DNA of 64,000 bases from positions 321,395 through 385,394 of the forward strand of contig DDEN01000041.1 of the NCBI GenBank assembly GCA_002336115.1, read 5' to 3'. Numbering within the stretch: position 1 is the stretch's first letter; each line of letters opens with the position of its first letter. This stretch comes from Chitinophagaceae bacterium UBA1953. Its GTDB lineage: Bacteria; Bacteroidota; Bacteroidia; Chitinophagales; Chitinophagaceae. Under the pieces are notes generated by a model. It had not been told where the DNA came from. It was given only the letters and a program-made list of their open reading frames with translations, and ran no database searches. A program made the position numbers and the translations under genes. Shown here piece after piece: positions 17,881 through 26,297 of the stretch.

Positions 17881-19011
17881 TTGGCAGGTATCTACATTCA
17901 TATTCCTTTTTGCAGGCAGGCATGTCATTACTGTAATTTTCATTTCAGCACCAGTCTGCATTACAAGAACGATTTTATTACTGCTTTATTGAAAGAAATT
18001 GAACTGCAGTCAACAAATAATTATTTACAGAATCAACCTGTTGAAACTTTGTATTTCGGTGGTGGAACACCCAGCCTTCTATCGAACGATGAAATTAAAC
18101 TCATTACCGAACAATTACATCGTTACTTCAGCATTAAGCAGGACGCAGAGTTTACCCTTGAAGCAAACCCCGATGATATTACCAATGAAAAACTCAGCGG
18201 CTGGAAACAAACAGGCATCAACCGTTTAAGTATTGGCATCCAATCGTTGTTTGTTGAAGACCTGCAATGGATGAACCGCACTCATACTGCAGCACATGCA
18301 AAAAAAGTAATTGCACAGGCAAGAGATGCAGGCTTTGAACATTTTACCGTTGATTTAATTTACGGCACACCGGGATTAACAGACGATAAATGGAAACAAA
18401 ACCTCGACTGGGTTGTGCAGCAAAACATCACTCATCTTTCCTGCTACGCCTTAACTGTTGAAGAAAAAACACCGCTCGACAAACAAATTCGTCAGCACAA
18501 AAAGGAAAATACCAATGCTGAGCAGCAAAGCCGGCAATTCATTCAACTGATGGATTATGCACAGCAGGCAGGCTTTGAACATTACGAAATTTCAAACTTT
18601 GCAAAACCCGGTCACCGCAGCAAACACAATAGCAGTTACTGGCATGGTATTCCCTATCTTGGCTTAGGACCATCGGCTCATTCGTTTAACGGGAACAGCA
18701 GACAGTGGAATGTAAGCAACAACCGGCAGTACATTCAGTTGCTGCAGCAAAACAGTATTCCGTTTGAAAAAGAAGAACTCACCACAACACAAAAGCTGAA
18801 TGAATACATTATGACAAGTTTACGTTTGATGGAAGGCTGTGATCTTGATAAAGTAACGAAACATGCTGGAGCAAAGCAAACAGAACAACTCCGTAAAGAA
18901 GCATCTGCATTTATTCAGAACGGATGGTTAAAAGAAGAGAACAATCATTTAATACTTACACAAGAAGGAAAACTATTTGCCGACAGAATTGCTTCTGATT
19001 TATTTTTCTGA
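17881..19011 (+). CDS. hemW: Radical SAM heme chaperone HemW
   Basis: A 376-residue radical SAM protein of the HemW family, which binds heme and a 4Fe-4S cluster; it was formerly annotated as oxygen-independent coproporphyrinogen oxidase-like. The cluster motif CxxxCxxC is at residues 10-17 ('FCRQACHYCNF'). 'YFGGGTPSLL' near 58-67, 'TLEANPDDIT' and 'GINRLSIGIQS' follow. The extra conserved Cys of true HemN oxidases is absent, favouring HemW. The start codon is TTG at 17881: there is no ATG in frame upstream, and starting here gives the conserved 'MAGIYIHIPFC' N-terminus. Confidence 0.93.
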   Translation: MAGIYIHIPFCRQACHYCNFHFSTSLHYKNDFITALLKEIELQSTNNYLQNQPVETLYFGGGTPSLLSNDEIKLITEQLHRYFSIKQDAEFTLEANPDDITNEKLSGWKQTGINRLSIGIQSLFVEDLQWMNRTHTAAHAKKVIAQARDAGFEHFTVDLIYGTPGLTDDKWKQNLDWVVQQNITHLSCYALTVEEKTPLDKQIRQHKKENTNAEQQSRQFIQLMDYAQQAGFEHYEISNFAKPGHRSKHNSSYWHGIPYLGLGPSAHSFNGNSRQWNVSNNRQYIQLLQQNSIPFEKEELTTTQKLNEYIMTSLRLMEGCDLDKVTKHAGAKQTEQLRKEASAFIQNGWLKEENNHLILTQEGKLFADRIASDLFF

Positions 19012-19053
19012 TTCCTATTTGCCAAACTGCTTTCATTCATTGAACGAGGATTT

Positions 19054-19061
19054 TAACTTTG
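19054..19061 (+). promoter_or_regulatory. Candidate -7 element for the membrane protein gene
   Basis: TAACTTTG fits TAnnTTTG and lies 13 bases before the ATG at 19075. A TTTC about 19 bases upstream is a weak -33 box. Confidence 0.5.
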
Positions 19062-19074
19062 TAAAAAAACAAGC

Positions 19075-19794
19075 ATGTACGAAGCTGTTTCAGACTTAGC
19101 CGGAATGCCGAAAATTAATTTATTCGGCATTGCTGTGCTTGAGCCGTTTACTGTTCTTACCAATCTGCTGATTGCATTGGCATGCTTTATTGCTTATTAC
19201 GGTTTAAAGAAACATTATTCCAGTCCCTCTTTTTCACAAAAATCGTTGCTGCTTTTCTTTTTATTGATTGGCTGGGCAACAATCATTGGCGGAGTGGTTG
19301 GTCATGCTTTTTTATATGCAACCGGATTGTATGGAAAAATACCGGGCTGGTACACAAGTATGGCAGGAGTTGTGGCCTTTGAGCGATCGGTAATTGCACA
19401 AAGCCGGTCATTGATGAATCAGTCTGTCGGACGTTTTTTTTCAGTATTAAATATTGTGGAGGTGCTTACGTTTATGACACTTTCCTTTGCCACATTAAAT
19501 TTTGCTTTTGTAGAAGCACATGCTGCTTACGGATTATTTGTAGTGGTATTTTGCTTTGAACTGTATGTTTACAGTAAAACAAAAAACAACTCATTCCGGT
19601 ACATTGCACTTGCAACATTGTTTGGATTGATGGCCGCACTTTGTCATGCGTTTAAAATCAGTATCAATTACTGGTTTAATTACAACGATGTAAGCCACCT
19701 CTTTATGGTTGTGGCTATATTATTTTATTACAAGGCCGCTTTGCTGATGAAGAATTATGAAACGACTGTTGAAGAAAATTATTCAACCGAATGA
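19075..19794 (+). CDS. Multi-pass membrane protein of unknown function
   Basis: A 239-residue protein with about seven predicted membrane helices, beginning with 'PFTVLTNLLIALACFIAYYGL' (about residues 24-44). The family resembles conserved Bacteroidetes membrane proteins with 'IIGGVVGHAFLY' and conserved His residues in the membrane (His78 in GHAF, a CHAF motif near 204 and SHLF near 221). It may correspond to DUF6962, from memory and not certain. No enzymatic motif is visible. It is a single-gene unit. Confidence 0.7.
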   Translation: MYEAVSDLAGMPKINLFGIAVLEPFTVLTNLLIALACFIAYYGLKKHYSSPSFSQKSLLLFFLLIGWATIIGGVVGHAFLYATGLYGKIPGWYTSMAGVVAFERSVIAQSRSLMNQSVGRFFSVLNIVEVLTFMTLSFATLNFAFVEAHAAYGLFVVVFCFELYVYSKTKNNSFRYIALATLFGLMAALCHAFKISINYWFNYNDVSHLFMVVAILFYYKAALLMKNYETTVEENYSTE

Positions 19795-19829
19795 TTTTTT
19801 TTGAAGTGATCTGAAAGTGATGTCATCAA

Positions 19830-19852
19830 ATCAACACCTACTCCAGTTCCTC
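19830..19852. repeat. Degenerate copy of the gpsA 3' end
   Basis: Twenty-one of 23 bases match 21008-21030, the last codons of gpsA, in the same orientation. Read on the minus strand the copy would encode E-E-L-E and then a stop. It sits immediately outside the left palindrome of the RAYT unit, about 1.2 kb from the real gpsA end. Confidence 0.7.
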
Positions 19853-19857
19853 CGCCG

Positions 19858-19879
19858 TGGTTCGTGTCTCCACGAACCA
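19858..19879 (+). repeat. REP-like palindrome, left of RAYT
   Basis: TGGTTCGTG (19858-19866), loop TCTC, CACGAACCA (19871-19879): a perfect 9-bp stem. It lies 12 bases from the RAYT stop codon. The second palindrome at 20510-20531 has the same arms in inverted orientation; after reverse complement the two also share the flank TC(C/A)CGCC/A-like bases on the outer side. Confidence 0.85.
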
Positions 19880-19891
19880 ATAACAAGCATT

Positions 19892-20458
19892 TCAGCCAGT
19901 CATTTCAATTCTTAAATCTTTTAAGAAAGGAAACCTTAATTCATCCTTTTCATAAAAAGATGCAGACGAATAGAAATAATCCGACGGATCGGTTGCCAAT
20001 TGCCAATGCTCTGCTAACGGATTCAGGTGTATATATTCCAGCTTTTGATAGGCAACTTCGGGTGTGTACAAATGAACGGCAAGGGAATCTCTTTGCCAGA
20101 ATTCGTATTTTTTATTTTTTGCCTCAACTGCAAATCCGTTTAATACAGAAGGCTGCGTTTGCAGTAAGAGTTGCTTAAAACGATGTGCTGTGAATTTCAG
20201 AAACGATCCCTGTACAGTTTCTTTTCCGTTGAGTTTGTTTGTTCGCCAGATTAGGTGAATATGATTAGGCATAATTACAAAAGCAAATACATCTGCTAAT
20301 TCTTTACTGCTTAGGTACTGAAGCGAATCCAGAATTACATTACAGTAAAACGATTCTTTCAGCAATGGTTTCCACTGGCGGATAGTGGCTGTGAAGAAGA
20401 AGATTTCTCCCACTTCCATGTATGACTTTCGTTTGTTGGGTATATTGTTCATAAGCAA
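19892..20458 (-). CDS. REP-associated tyrosine transposase (RAYT)
   Basis: A 188-residue single-strand HUH (Y1) transposase of the IS200-like/RAYT group. The metal-binding HUH motif is 'MPNHIHLIW' near residues 64-72. The catalytic-Tyr helix region is 'YQKLEYIHLNPL' near 136-147. The N-terminus 'GEIFFFTATI' is typical. RAYTs bind and cut imperfect palindromes and are thought to spread REP sequences. Here one palindrome lies on each side of the gene, in opposite orientation, making a complete REP-RAYT unit. Alternative ATG starts lie at 20458, 20452 and 20419. The ORF is intact. Confidence 0.88.
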   Translation of the reverse strand: MLMNNIPNKRKSYMEVGEIFFFTATIRQWKPLLKESFYCNVILDSLQYLSSKELADVFAFVIMPNHIHLIWRTNKLNGKETVQGSFLKFTAHRFKQLLLQTQPSVLNGFAVEAKNKKYEFWQRDSLAVHLYTPEVAYQKLEYIHLNPLAEHWQLATDPSDYFYSSASFYEKDELRFPFLKDLRIEMTG

Positions 20459-20509
20459 TGAACAAACAAGGTAATAAATTGCAGATAAATTTTAAGGATG
20501 TACAAGAAG

Positions 20510-20531
20510 TGGTTCGTGAAGACACGAACCA
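20510..20531 (-). repeat. REP-like palindrome, right of RAYT
   Basis: TGGTTCGTG (20510-20518), loop AAGA, CACGAACCA (20523-20531). The arms equal those of the left copy. On the minus strand the loop is TCTT against TCTC on the left, so the pair is inverted and nearly identical. It is 51 bases upstream of the RAYT start and 13 bases from the stop of the next minus-strand gene. Confidence 0.85.
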
Positions 20532-20544
20532 TGGCGTGAGATTA

Positions 20545-20970
20545 TTAAAAAATCCCTTGAATATGTTTATCCCAAATTGTTCCACCTGCTACTATTACTC
20601 CTAAAACTGGACCAAGAAATAAAAGAATTAGAGGCAACAAAATCATTATAAAATACAATACCAATCTATTTACAGTATATTTTTTGTATTTATTTTCAAG
20701 CTGTTTCATTCTGTCTGTTTTGAAAAATATTTTATATAAAAACTTATTTAGCTTTAATAATACAAGAATTACAACAAGAAATATAAAAAGAGGATAAACA
20801 AAATTTATATCAAAGAAAAATAAATGTTCAAGCAATCGTACGATTGGAATTAAAATAGAAAAAAATAACAACATCAATATTAAAGAAAGATAAAGCGTTA
20901 ATCGATCTTCTGGGTTATAAGTATTTGCCCTTTTATATTCTTCATATAGTTTAACAAAAAAGAAAAGCAC
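20545..20970 (-). CDS. Hypothetical small membrane protein
   Basis: A 141-residue protein of no recognised family. It has four strongly hydrophobic stretches: about residues 26-46, 52-74, 102-120 and 121-134. A Lys/Arg-rich cytoplasmic segment (about 77-100) is also present. It lies between the RAYT unit and the 3' end of gpsA, inside the stretch bracketed by the two copies of the gpsA end, so it may have arrived with, or been trapped by, that rearrangement. Confidence 0.6.
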   Translation of the reverse strand: MLFFFVKLYEEYKRANTYNPEDRLTLYLSLILMLLFFSILIPIVRLLEHLFFFDINFVYPLFIFLVVILVLLKLNKFLYKIFFKTDRMKQLENKYKKYTVNRLVLYFIMILLPLILLFLGPVLGVIVAGGTIWDKHIQGIF

Positions 20971-21003
20971 TTTTCAATTTAAATTTCAACATGAACAATG
21001 TTT

Positions 21004-22098
21004 TTATATCAACACCTGCTCCAGTTCTTCAAAGGCAACGGCTGGCGGCACATCTTCCCACAGAATTTTATACACCGTTGTTGCTATGGGCATTTCTGCG
21101 CCTACCTCTTTATTAATGGTATAAAAACTTCGGCTGGCATTTACACCTTCTGCAACCATGTTCATTTCAAGCTGTGCTGCTTTAACTGTAAATCCTTTGC
21201 CAATCATAGTACCAAATGTACGGTTGCGGCTGTACATGGAATAACAGGTTACAAGCAAATCGCCCATATATACACTTGCTGCATAGTTAGCCGATTTACG
21301 GAAAGATGTTTTTAATAACTGTACTCCCGGAATTGGTTCTTTGTGTACACCAATTTCAATATTGCGGATACCCACTTTACGCAGAAAGCCTGCCATTTCA
21401 TCGGCAGCATTAGCAATCAGTACACTTAAAAAATTATCGCCGTATTCAAGCCCATGTGCAATACCACTGCCCAGTGCGTAAATATTTTTTAAGATGGCGG
21501 CAAACTGTACGCCATACACATCATCATTAATAATTACGTTGATATAATAATTCTTAAACTGATCGGCAATCCATTGCGCTGTTTTATCGTGCAGACCCGT
21601 TATGGTGAGATAAGATAATTTTTCTGATGCCACTTCTTCTGCATGGCAGGGTCCCATAATTGTGTAGTAGTCATTTGCATCAAAACCAAATTCGTTTTTC
21701 AGGTAATCATTCAGTAACAGGTTTGTTCTGGGCATAATACCCTTAATTGCCGAAATAACTTTTTTGCCTTCAAAAATATCTCTGGGTAATTTATTCAGTA
21801 CTTCTTCTGTATAGGCTGAAGGGATAGCAAGAATAATATACTCGGCTTTGCGGATAACCTCCGTATGATCTGTTCCCATTTCCAGCAACGCAGTATTAAA
21901 TGAAACCGAACGCAGGTAACTGGGGTTATGCCCGTATTTCATTACATGATCGATTATATGTGAACTCCGCACACACCAGTGTATGGGTACATCATTACCG
22001 TTCAGAATCTTTGCTAACGCTGTTGCGAAACTTCCGCTGCCAATAACGGCAAATTTATTTTTCAATTCTTCCTTCAAGCAGTTTGTATTTGAGAACAA
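21004..22098 (-). CDS. gpsA: Glycerol-3-phosphate dehydrogenase [NAD(P)+]
   Basis: Reduces dihydroxyacetone phosphate to sn-glycerol-3-phosphate, the backbone for phospholipids. The 364-residue protein has an N-terminal Rossmann motif 'FAVIGSGSFATALAKIL' (about residues 16-32), 'YIILAIPSAYTEEVL' near 87, 'IMGPCHAEEVASE' near 145, and the catalytic-Lys segment 'AILKNIYALGSGIAHGLEYGDN' near 201-222. The N-terminus is about 10 residues longer than usual; no better start is obvious. The final codons are duplicated at 19830-19852. Confidence 0.95.
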   Translation of the reverse strand: MFSNTNCLKEELKNKFAVIGSGSFATALAKILNGNDVPIHWCVRSSHIIDHVMKYGHNPSYLRSVSFNTALLEMGTDHTEVIRKAEYIILAIPSAYTEEVLNKLPRDIFEGKKVISAIKGIMPRTNLLLNDYLKNEFGFDANDYYTIMGPCHAEEVASEKLSYLTITGLHDKTAQWIADQFKNYYINVIINDDVYGVQFAAILKNIYALGSGIAHGLEYGDNFLSVLIANAADEMAGFLRKVGIRNIEIGVHKEPIPGVQLLKTSFRKSANYAASVYMGDLLVTCYSMYSRNRTFGTMIGKGFTVKAAQLEMNMVAEGVNASRSFYTINKEVGAEMPIATTVYKILWEDVPPAVAFEELEQVLI

Positions 22099-22143
22099 CT
22101 AAAAGTAAACCCAAATTCGGCAGCAGCAAAATTTGAATAAAAA

Positions 22144-22171
22144 AAGAATCCTGCCTTTCGGCAGGATTCTT
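22144..22171 (-). terminator. Rho-independent terminator of the tolC-hlyD operon
   Basis: A perfect 12-bp stem, AAGAATCCTGCC (22144-22155) with GGCAGGATTCTT (22160-22171), has a TTTC loop. On the minus strand it is followed by TTTTTATTC. It lies 17 bases past the adaptor gene stop and separates it from gpsA. Confidence 0.88.
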
Positions 22172-22188
22172 CTATAAAATTTTCATTA

Positions 22189-23568
22189 TTATTTGTCTTC
22201 ATAAACTTTATCCTTCGGCACCACTTTTACTTTCATTCCTTCTTTCAAAGTTTTGCTGATGGTGTTATATGGTGCACTTACCACTTCATCCCCTTCTTTT
22301 AATCCCCCCATTACCTGAATGTATTCATTATCCTGAATACTTGTACGAATTGGCACTTTTTTCACTGTTCCGTCAGGATTGATAATAAACACAACTTCTT
22401 CCATATCATCGGTAAGCAAAGCATTATCTGTACTACCTGCATCCTGCCCCTGTGCTTTTTTCTTATCCTGCTCAGCTTTTGCTTTTGTTTGCGATTGCTT
22501 TTCGTTTTTATCTCTTGTTGTTACAGCAAGAATAGGAACGGCCAGTACGTTTTCATTTTTAGTTGTCATAATATCTGCACTTGCACTCATGCCCGGACGG
22601 AAAGGAAGATTTTTCCCTTTTGCAGGATCAACCATGTCAGCATAAGAAGCAGGATCAATACGGATATATACTTTGTAATTAGTTACATCGGTAGTGCTTG
22701 TTGTAGTTGTTTGCGCCGAGGTGCTGCTGCTCGAAATTTTGGTTACAACGCCTTTAAACTTTCTGTCGTTGTACGCATCCACTTCAATAATAGCGCTATC
22801 GCCAAGTTTTACCTTTGGCACATCATTTTCACCAACATCAACCCGCACTTCAATTTTACTCATATCTGCCACACGCAGAATTTCAGTACCAAGGCTGAAA
22901 CTGTTACCTGCAACACGTTCTCCTTTTTTCACTGCCAGTAACGACACAATACCATCCATTGGAGATACTACTGTTGTACGTGAAAGATTTTTATTTGCTG
23001 CAGTTAAGCTTGCCTGCGCACTCTGCACGCCTGCCTTTCCGCTGCGGATTGTTTGCTTCGCAGCATTCAGATCGGCTTTAGCTGTGAGATAAGAACTTTC
23101 TGCCGTTTCAAATTCTGATTTTGAAATTACTTTATCGTCAAATAATTTTTTCTGGCGGTCGTAATTCTGCTTTGCCTGGTTAAGTCTTGCTTCAAACGAA
23201 GCCATTGATGCTTCTGTATTATCAACCTGGGCCTGTTGCTGATTAACCACCGATGCCGCCCTGTCCCTGTCGGAAGTAAGTACATCCGCAAAAACTTTGG
23301 CAAGCACTTGTCCTTTACGAACACTGTCGCCTTCATCTACAAGCATTTCAACTACTTCACCACTAACGTCAGAGCTCACTTTGCGTTCATCTTCGGGATA
23401 AACCTTTCCGCTGGCGCTTACAGTTTCAATGATTGTACGTTTGGTAATTTTTTCTGTTGCCACTTTTACTGCCTCTTCTTTACCTATTACGCCGGTTTTT
23501 TTTAGTATTACAAGTGCAATGATCACCAAAACAAGTGCCCCGATGATCCACCATATTTTTTTGTTCAT
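22189..23568 (-). CDS. HlyD/MacA-family periplasmic adaptor
   Basis: A membrane-fusion protein that links an inner-membrane pump to an outer-membrane TolC channel. The 459-residue protein has an N-terminal membrane helix ('IWWIIGALVLVIIALVIL', about residues 4-21), a split biotinyl-lipoyl-like domain ('GEVVEMLVDEGDSVRKGQVLAKV' near 69-91 and 'SPMDGIVSLLAVKKGERV' near 200), a helical coiled-coil hairpin between them, and beta-barrel and membrane-proximal domains. An acidic/Lys-rich insert (about 350-378, KQSQTKAKAEQDKKK) is unusual. The TolC-type gene precedes it by 39 bases; no pump gene follows. Confidence 0.9.
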   Translation of the reverse strand: MNKKIWWIIGALVLVIIALVILKKTGVIGKEEAVKVATEKITKRTIIETVSASGKVYPEDERKVSSDVSGEVVEMLVDEGDSVRKGQVLAKVFADVLTSDRDRAASVVNQQQAQVDNTEASMASFEARLNQAKQNYDRQKKLFDDKVISKSEFETAESSYLTAKADLNAAKQTIRSGKAGVQSAQASLTAANKNLSRTTVVSPMDGIVSLLAVKKGERVAGNSFSLGTEILRVADMSKIEVRVDVGENDVPKVKLGDSAIIEVDAYNDRKFKGVVTKISSSSTSAQTTTTSTTDVTNYKVYIRIDPASYADMVDPAKGKNLPFRPGMSASADIMTTKNENVLAVPILAVTTRDKNEKQSQTKAKAEQDKKKAQGQDAGSTDNALLTDDMEEVVFIINPDGTVKKVPIRTSIQDNEYIQVMGGLKEGDEVVSAPYNTISKTLKEGMKVKVVPKDKVYEDK

Positions 23569-23607
23569 AATCCGATGTTATTCCTGTTAATTAATATTGT
23601 AATGATG

Positions 23608-25047
23608 TTATAATTTCAACCCCTGGCCTTTGTAGAATTCAAGTACTTTCATTCTGAAAACATATTCAAACTGGTTAGCCGATTTTTCCAGCCTTGCTTT
23701 AAATAAATTATTCTGGTTAGTGATAAGATCAATAGAGCGAAGCAATCCTGCCTCATATCTTTTTCTTGAAAGTTCAAAAGAATATTCAGCAGTACTAACT
23801 GTTTTTATTGATGCCTGATAGCGCTGGTATGCTGCCACTGCATCATTATAGGCTTTGTAAATATCCTGCTTCATCGACTGGTTATCCTTATCTACCTGCA
23901 ATTGCTGGTTAACGTAATTTAATTTACTGCGTTGCCAGTTTGCCTTTGCCTGCCAGCCGTTAAAAATGGGAACACTTAAAGTAAGCCCAACCGATTGACT
24001 GAAGTTATTATTTAACTGTTTAAAAAAACCAACATTTTCATAAATGGGTACCTGCACCTGCGTATATACATTTGGGTTTGAAGGAGTACCTGTGCCTGTA
24101 TATCCAATCGCTTTCTGAACAGGAGAACCATACCCGCTTAATTGCTGGTACAAGCTTGAAAAATTTGAATTAATCTGCCCGAATGCCCTGATAGAAGGAT
24201 ACAATTTTGCTTTTGCTGCTTTCTGGTAGTAATCCATCGACTCAAGTCTGAATTGGTTTACACGTTGAATGGGCATATTTTTTAAGGCCAGTTCATAAAC
24301 CAACTCCGGTTGCAGTTCAGCAAATGTTTCAATAGGAATCATTTCAACCGGTGGCGTTTCAAGATCGAATGGTAAAGCCGGGTCAAGATTCATCCAGTTT
24401 TTAAGAGAAAGGATATTTCCTGTATAAGTTGATAGCGCAACAATATATGTACTGCTGTCTTTAGCAAGCTGTGCTTCCAGTTCGGCAGCATTCAACTCTG
24501 GTAAACTGCCTGCATCAACCAGCTTCTTTGTATTCTTTAGCTGTTCGGTTGTAAGCTTCAATTGCTGCAAGCTGATGTTAACCTGTTCTCTTGAAAGAAG
24601 ACATTGCAGGTAATAATTTGCTACATACAACGAAATATCATCTTTTAGTTTTTGAACTCCGGCCAGTTGCGCTTTCAGTTCTTTTTCGTTGCCAAGAATG
24701 GTATTTTTCTGTGAAAAAAAGCTGAATAACGTTACACCTGAAGTAAGACTGGTTTGAGATGATGATATCTGCTGGTTAATAAACCCGTTAGTGGTAGGAT
24801 CAATAGAACGACCGAACTGATAGCCATAGTTACTTGAAAAATTAGCTGTGGGCCACACTCCCAGCTTACTTTGTTTTAAAGTAAGCTCTGAAGATTTTGC
24901 CTGTACATCAGCCTGTTTAACACTGATATTATTGGCAACAGCATATTCAACGCAGCGGCGTAAATCCCATTTTTCCTGGGCAGGTAAGCTTTGCATCATA
25001 AAAAGCAACAAAACCGTTGCAAAGGATGCGTAAACTGATTTTCTCAT
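23608..25047 (-). CDS. TolC-family outer membrane efflux protein
   Basis: An outer-membrane channel of the TolC/OEP family. I choose the ATG at 25047, giving 479 residues beginning 'MRKSVYASFATVLLLFMM' as a signal peptide; the upstream ATG at 25074 adds nine unlikely residues. Two OEP repeats are visible: 'WDLRRCVEYAVANNISVKQAD' near residue 27 and 'VPIFNGWQAKANWQRSKLNYV' near 365. It is transcribed ahead of the adaptor gene and makes a two-part export unit. A -7 element lies only 4 bases from the ATG. Confidence 0.9.
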   Translation of the reverse strand: MRKSVYASFATVLLLFMMQSLPAQEKWDLRRCVEYAVANNISVKQADVQAKSSELTLKQSKLGVWPTANFSSNYGYQFGRSIDPTTNGFINQQISSSQTSLTSGVTLFSFFSQKNTILGNEKELKAQLAGVQKLKDDISLYVANYYLQCLLSREQVNISLQQLKLTTEQLKNTKKLVDAGSLPELNAAELEAQLAKDSSTYIVALSTYTGNILSLKNWMNLDPALPFDLETPPVEMIPIETFAELQPELVYELALKNMPIQRVNQFRLESMDYYQKAAKAKLYPSIRAFGQINSNFSSLYQQLSGYGSPVQKAIGYTGTGTPSNPNVYTQVQVPIYENVGFFKQLNNNFSQSVGLTLSVPIFNGWQAKANWQRSKLNYVNQQLQVDKDNQSMKQDIYKAYNDAVAAYQRYQASIKTVSTAEYSFELSRKRYEAGLLRSIDLITNQNNLFKARLEKSANQFEYVFRMKVLEFYKGQGLKL

Positions 25048-25051
25048 AAAA

Positions 25052-25059
25052 CAAATATA
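25052..25059 (-). promoter_or_regulatory. Candidate -7 element for the tolC-hlyD operon
   Basis: TATATTTG on the minus strand fits TAnnTTTG exactly and ends 4 bases before the ATG at 25047. If it is used, the transcript would start at or next to the start codon, meaning a leaderless message. The -33 box is unclear. Confidence 0.4.
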
Positions 25060-25130
25060 GTGTGTAACCAACACGAATGTATTGAAATTTGATTAGCGGC
25101 GCTGCTTCAGCTACAGCCTGCTGCAGGTTT

Positions 25131-26297
25131 TTACGAAAAGGCTTTTTCAAAAGCTTGTTTAAGGTCAGAAATAAGGTATTCCGGCTCTTCCAGCCCAACA
25201 TAGATCCTGATCATTTGATGATCGGGAATGTCCGGTTTAAATTCCTCATCGGTTATCCCTGCACATCTGGGTAGTAACAGACTTTCGTGCCCGCCCCAGC
25301 TAACTGCCATCTGAATATGTTGCAGACTTTCACAAAAAGTTACAATTTGTTGCCGTGATATTGCTTTTAAATAAAAGGAAAACAGGCCGGGTGCTTCCTT
25401 CATCTGCTTTTTTGCTAATTCGTATTGCCCAAAACTTTCATCAAATGGATAGATGATGGACGAAACAGCCGGGTAACTTTTTACAAACTCCACCACTTTC
25501 TTTGTTGTACGGTTAATACGTTCAAGCCTTGCAGGCAGGGTACGCAACCCACGGATCAACAGCCAGGCATTAAACGGCTGAATACCACTACCGATGTTGA
25601 GATACTCGCTGTCGAATATTTTCTTCATCATAGCTTTACTGCCACTGATTACACCACCCAGCGTATCGCTATGCCCGCCGATATATTTGGTTGCAGTTTG
25701 CATTGCCATATCAATTCCCATGCTGATGGGTTGCTGGTATAACGGCGTACAATAGGTGTTATCAATCAACGTTGTGATTTTCTTCTCTTTTGCAAATGAA
25801 GCAATCGCTTCAATGTCCTGTAATTCCAGGCTCCAGCTATTGGGAGTTTCAAGATAAAAAAAAGTTGTTTCGGGTAGTGTTGCTTCAAAATAATTTTCTG
25901 CTCTGCGGCCATCAACATAAGTAGTGTTTACTCCAAAACGGGGAAGAATTACATCAAACATCCGCTGTACCCAGGTGTAAGGCTTCTGCACACTCACAAT
26001 ATGATCGCCTGTTTTTACATTGGCCAGAACAGCCGCAAAAATAGCCGCTGCTCCATTGTTGAACACCAGTGCATCTTCAGCACCATCCAGCGCTGCTAAT
26101 TTTTTACGGAGAATATCTACTGTTGGGTTTAATCCACGGCTGTAGAGATAAGTACTCATTTCATCAGCAAAAGCACTGCGCAACTCATCTACTTTATTAA
26201 ACCTGAAATTACTCGTTTGCATAATGGGCGGCGCAATGGCATTAAAATACAGTTCCCGGTCTTCGCCCAGTTCATTAATAATTTGAGAGATGTCCAT
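25131..26297 (-). CDS. Cys/Met-metabolism PLP-dependent enzyme (cystathionine gamma-synthase/lyase family)
   Basis: A trans-sulfuration-type enzyme of 388 residues. I take the ATG at 26297 because the longer frame runs through the permease gene. The PLP lysine is K204 in 'TATKYIGGHSD'. Other hallmarks are 'YSRGLNPTVDILRKKLAALDGAEDALVFNNGAAAI' (about 52-86) and 'TTLIDNTYCTPLYQQP' near 175-190. Its exact reaction (cystathionine gamma-synthase, beta-lyase or methionine gamma-lyase) cannot be fixed by eye. Its start overlaps the end of the permease gene by 23 bases, suggesting translational coupling and a shared sulfur-amino-acid role. Confidence 0.88.
   Translation of the reverse strand: MDISQIINELGEDRELYFNAIAPPIMQTSNFRFNKVDELRSAFADEMSTYLYSRGLNPTVDILRKKLAALDGAEDALVFNNGAAAIFAAVLANVKTGDHIVSVQKPYTWVQRMFDVILPRFGVNTTYVDGRRAENYFEATLPETTFFYLETPNSWSLELQDIEAIASFAKEKKITTLIDNTYCTPLYQQPISMGIDMAMQTATKYIGGHSDTLGGVISGSKAMMKKIFDSEYLNIGSGIQPFNAWLLIRGLRTLPARLERINRTTKKVVEFVKSYPAVSSIIYPFDESFGQYELAKKQMKEAPGLFSFYLKAISRQQIVTFCESLQHIQMAVSWGGHESLLLPRCAGITDEEFKPDIPDHQMIRIYVGLEEPEYLISDLKQAFEKAFS

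Noticed and set aside
20971..21003. Insertion sequence ends around the small membrane-protein gene
   Set aside because: No terminal inverted repeats or target duplications other than the RAYT palindromes and the gpsA-tail copy were found.
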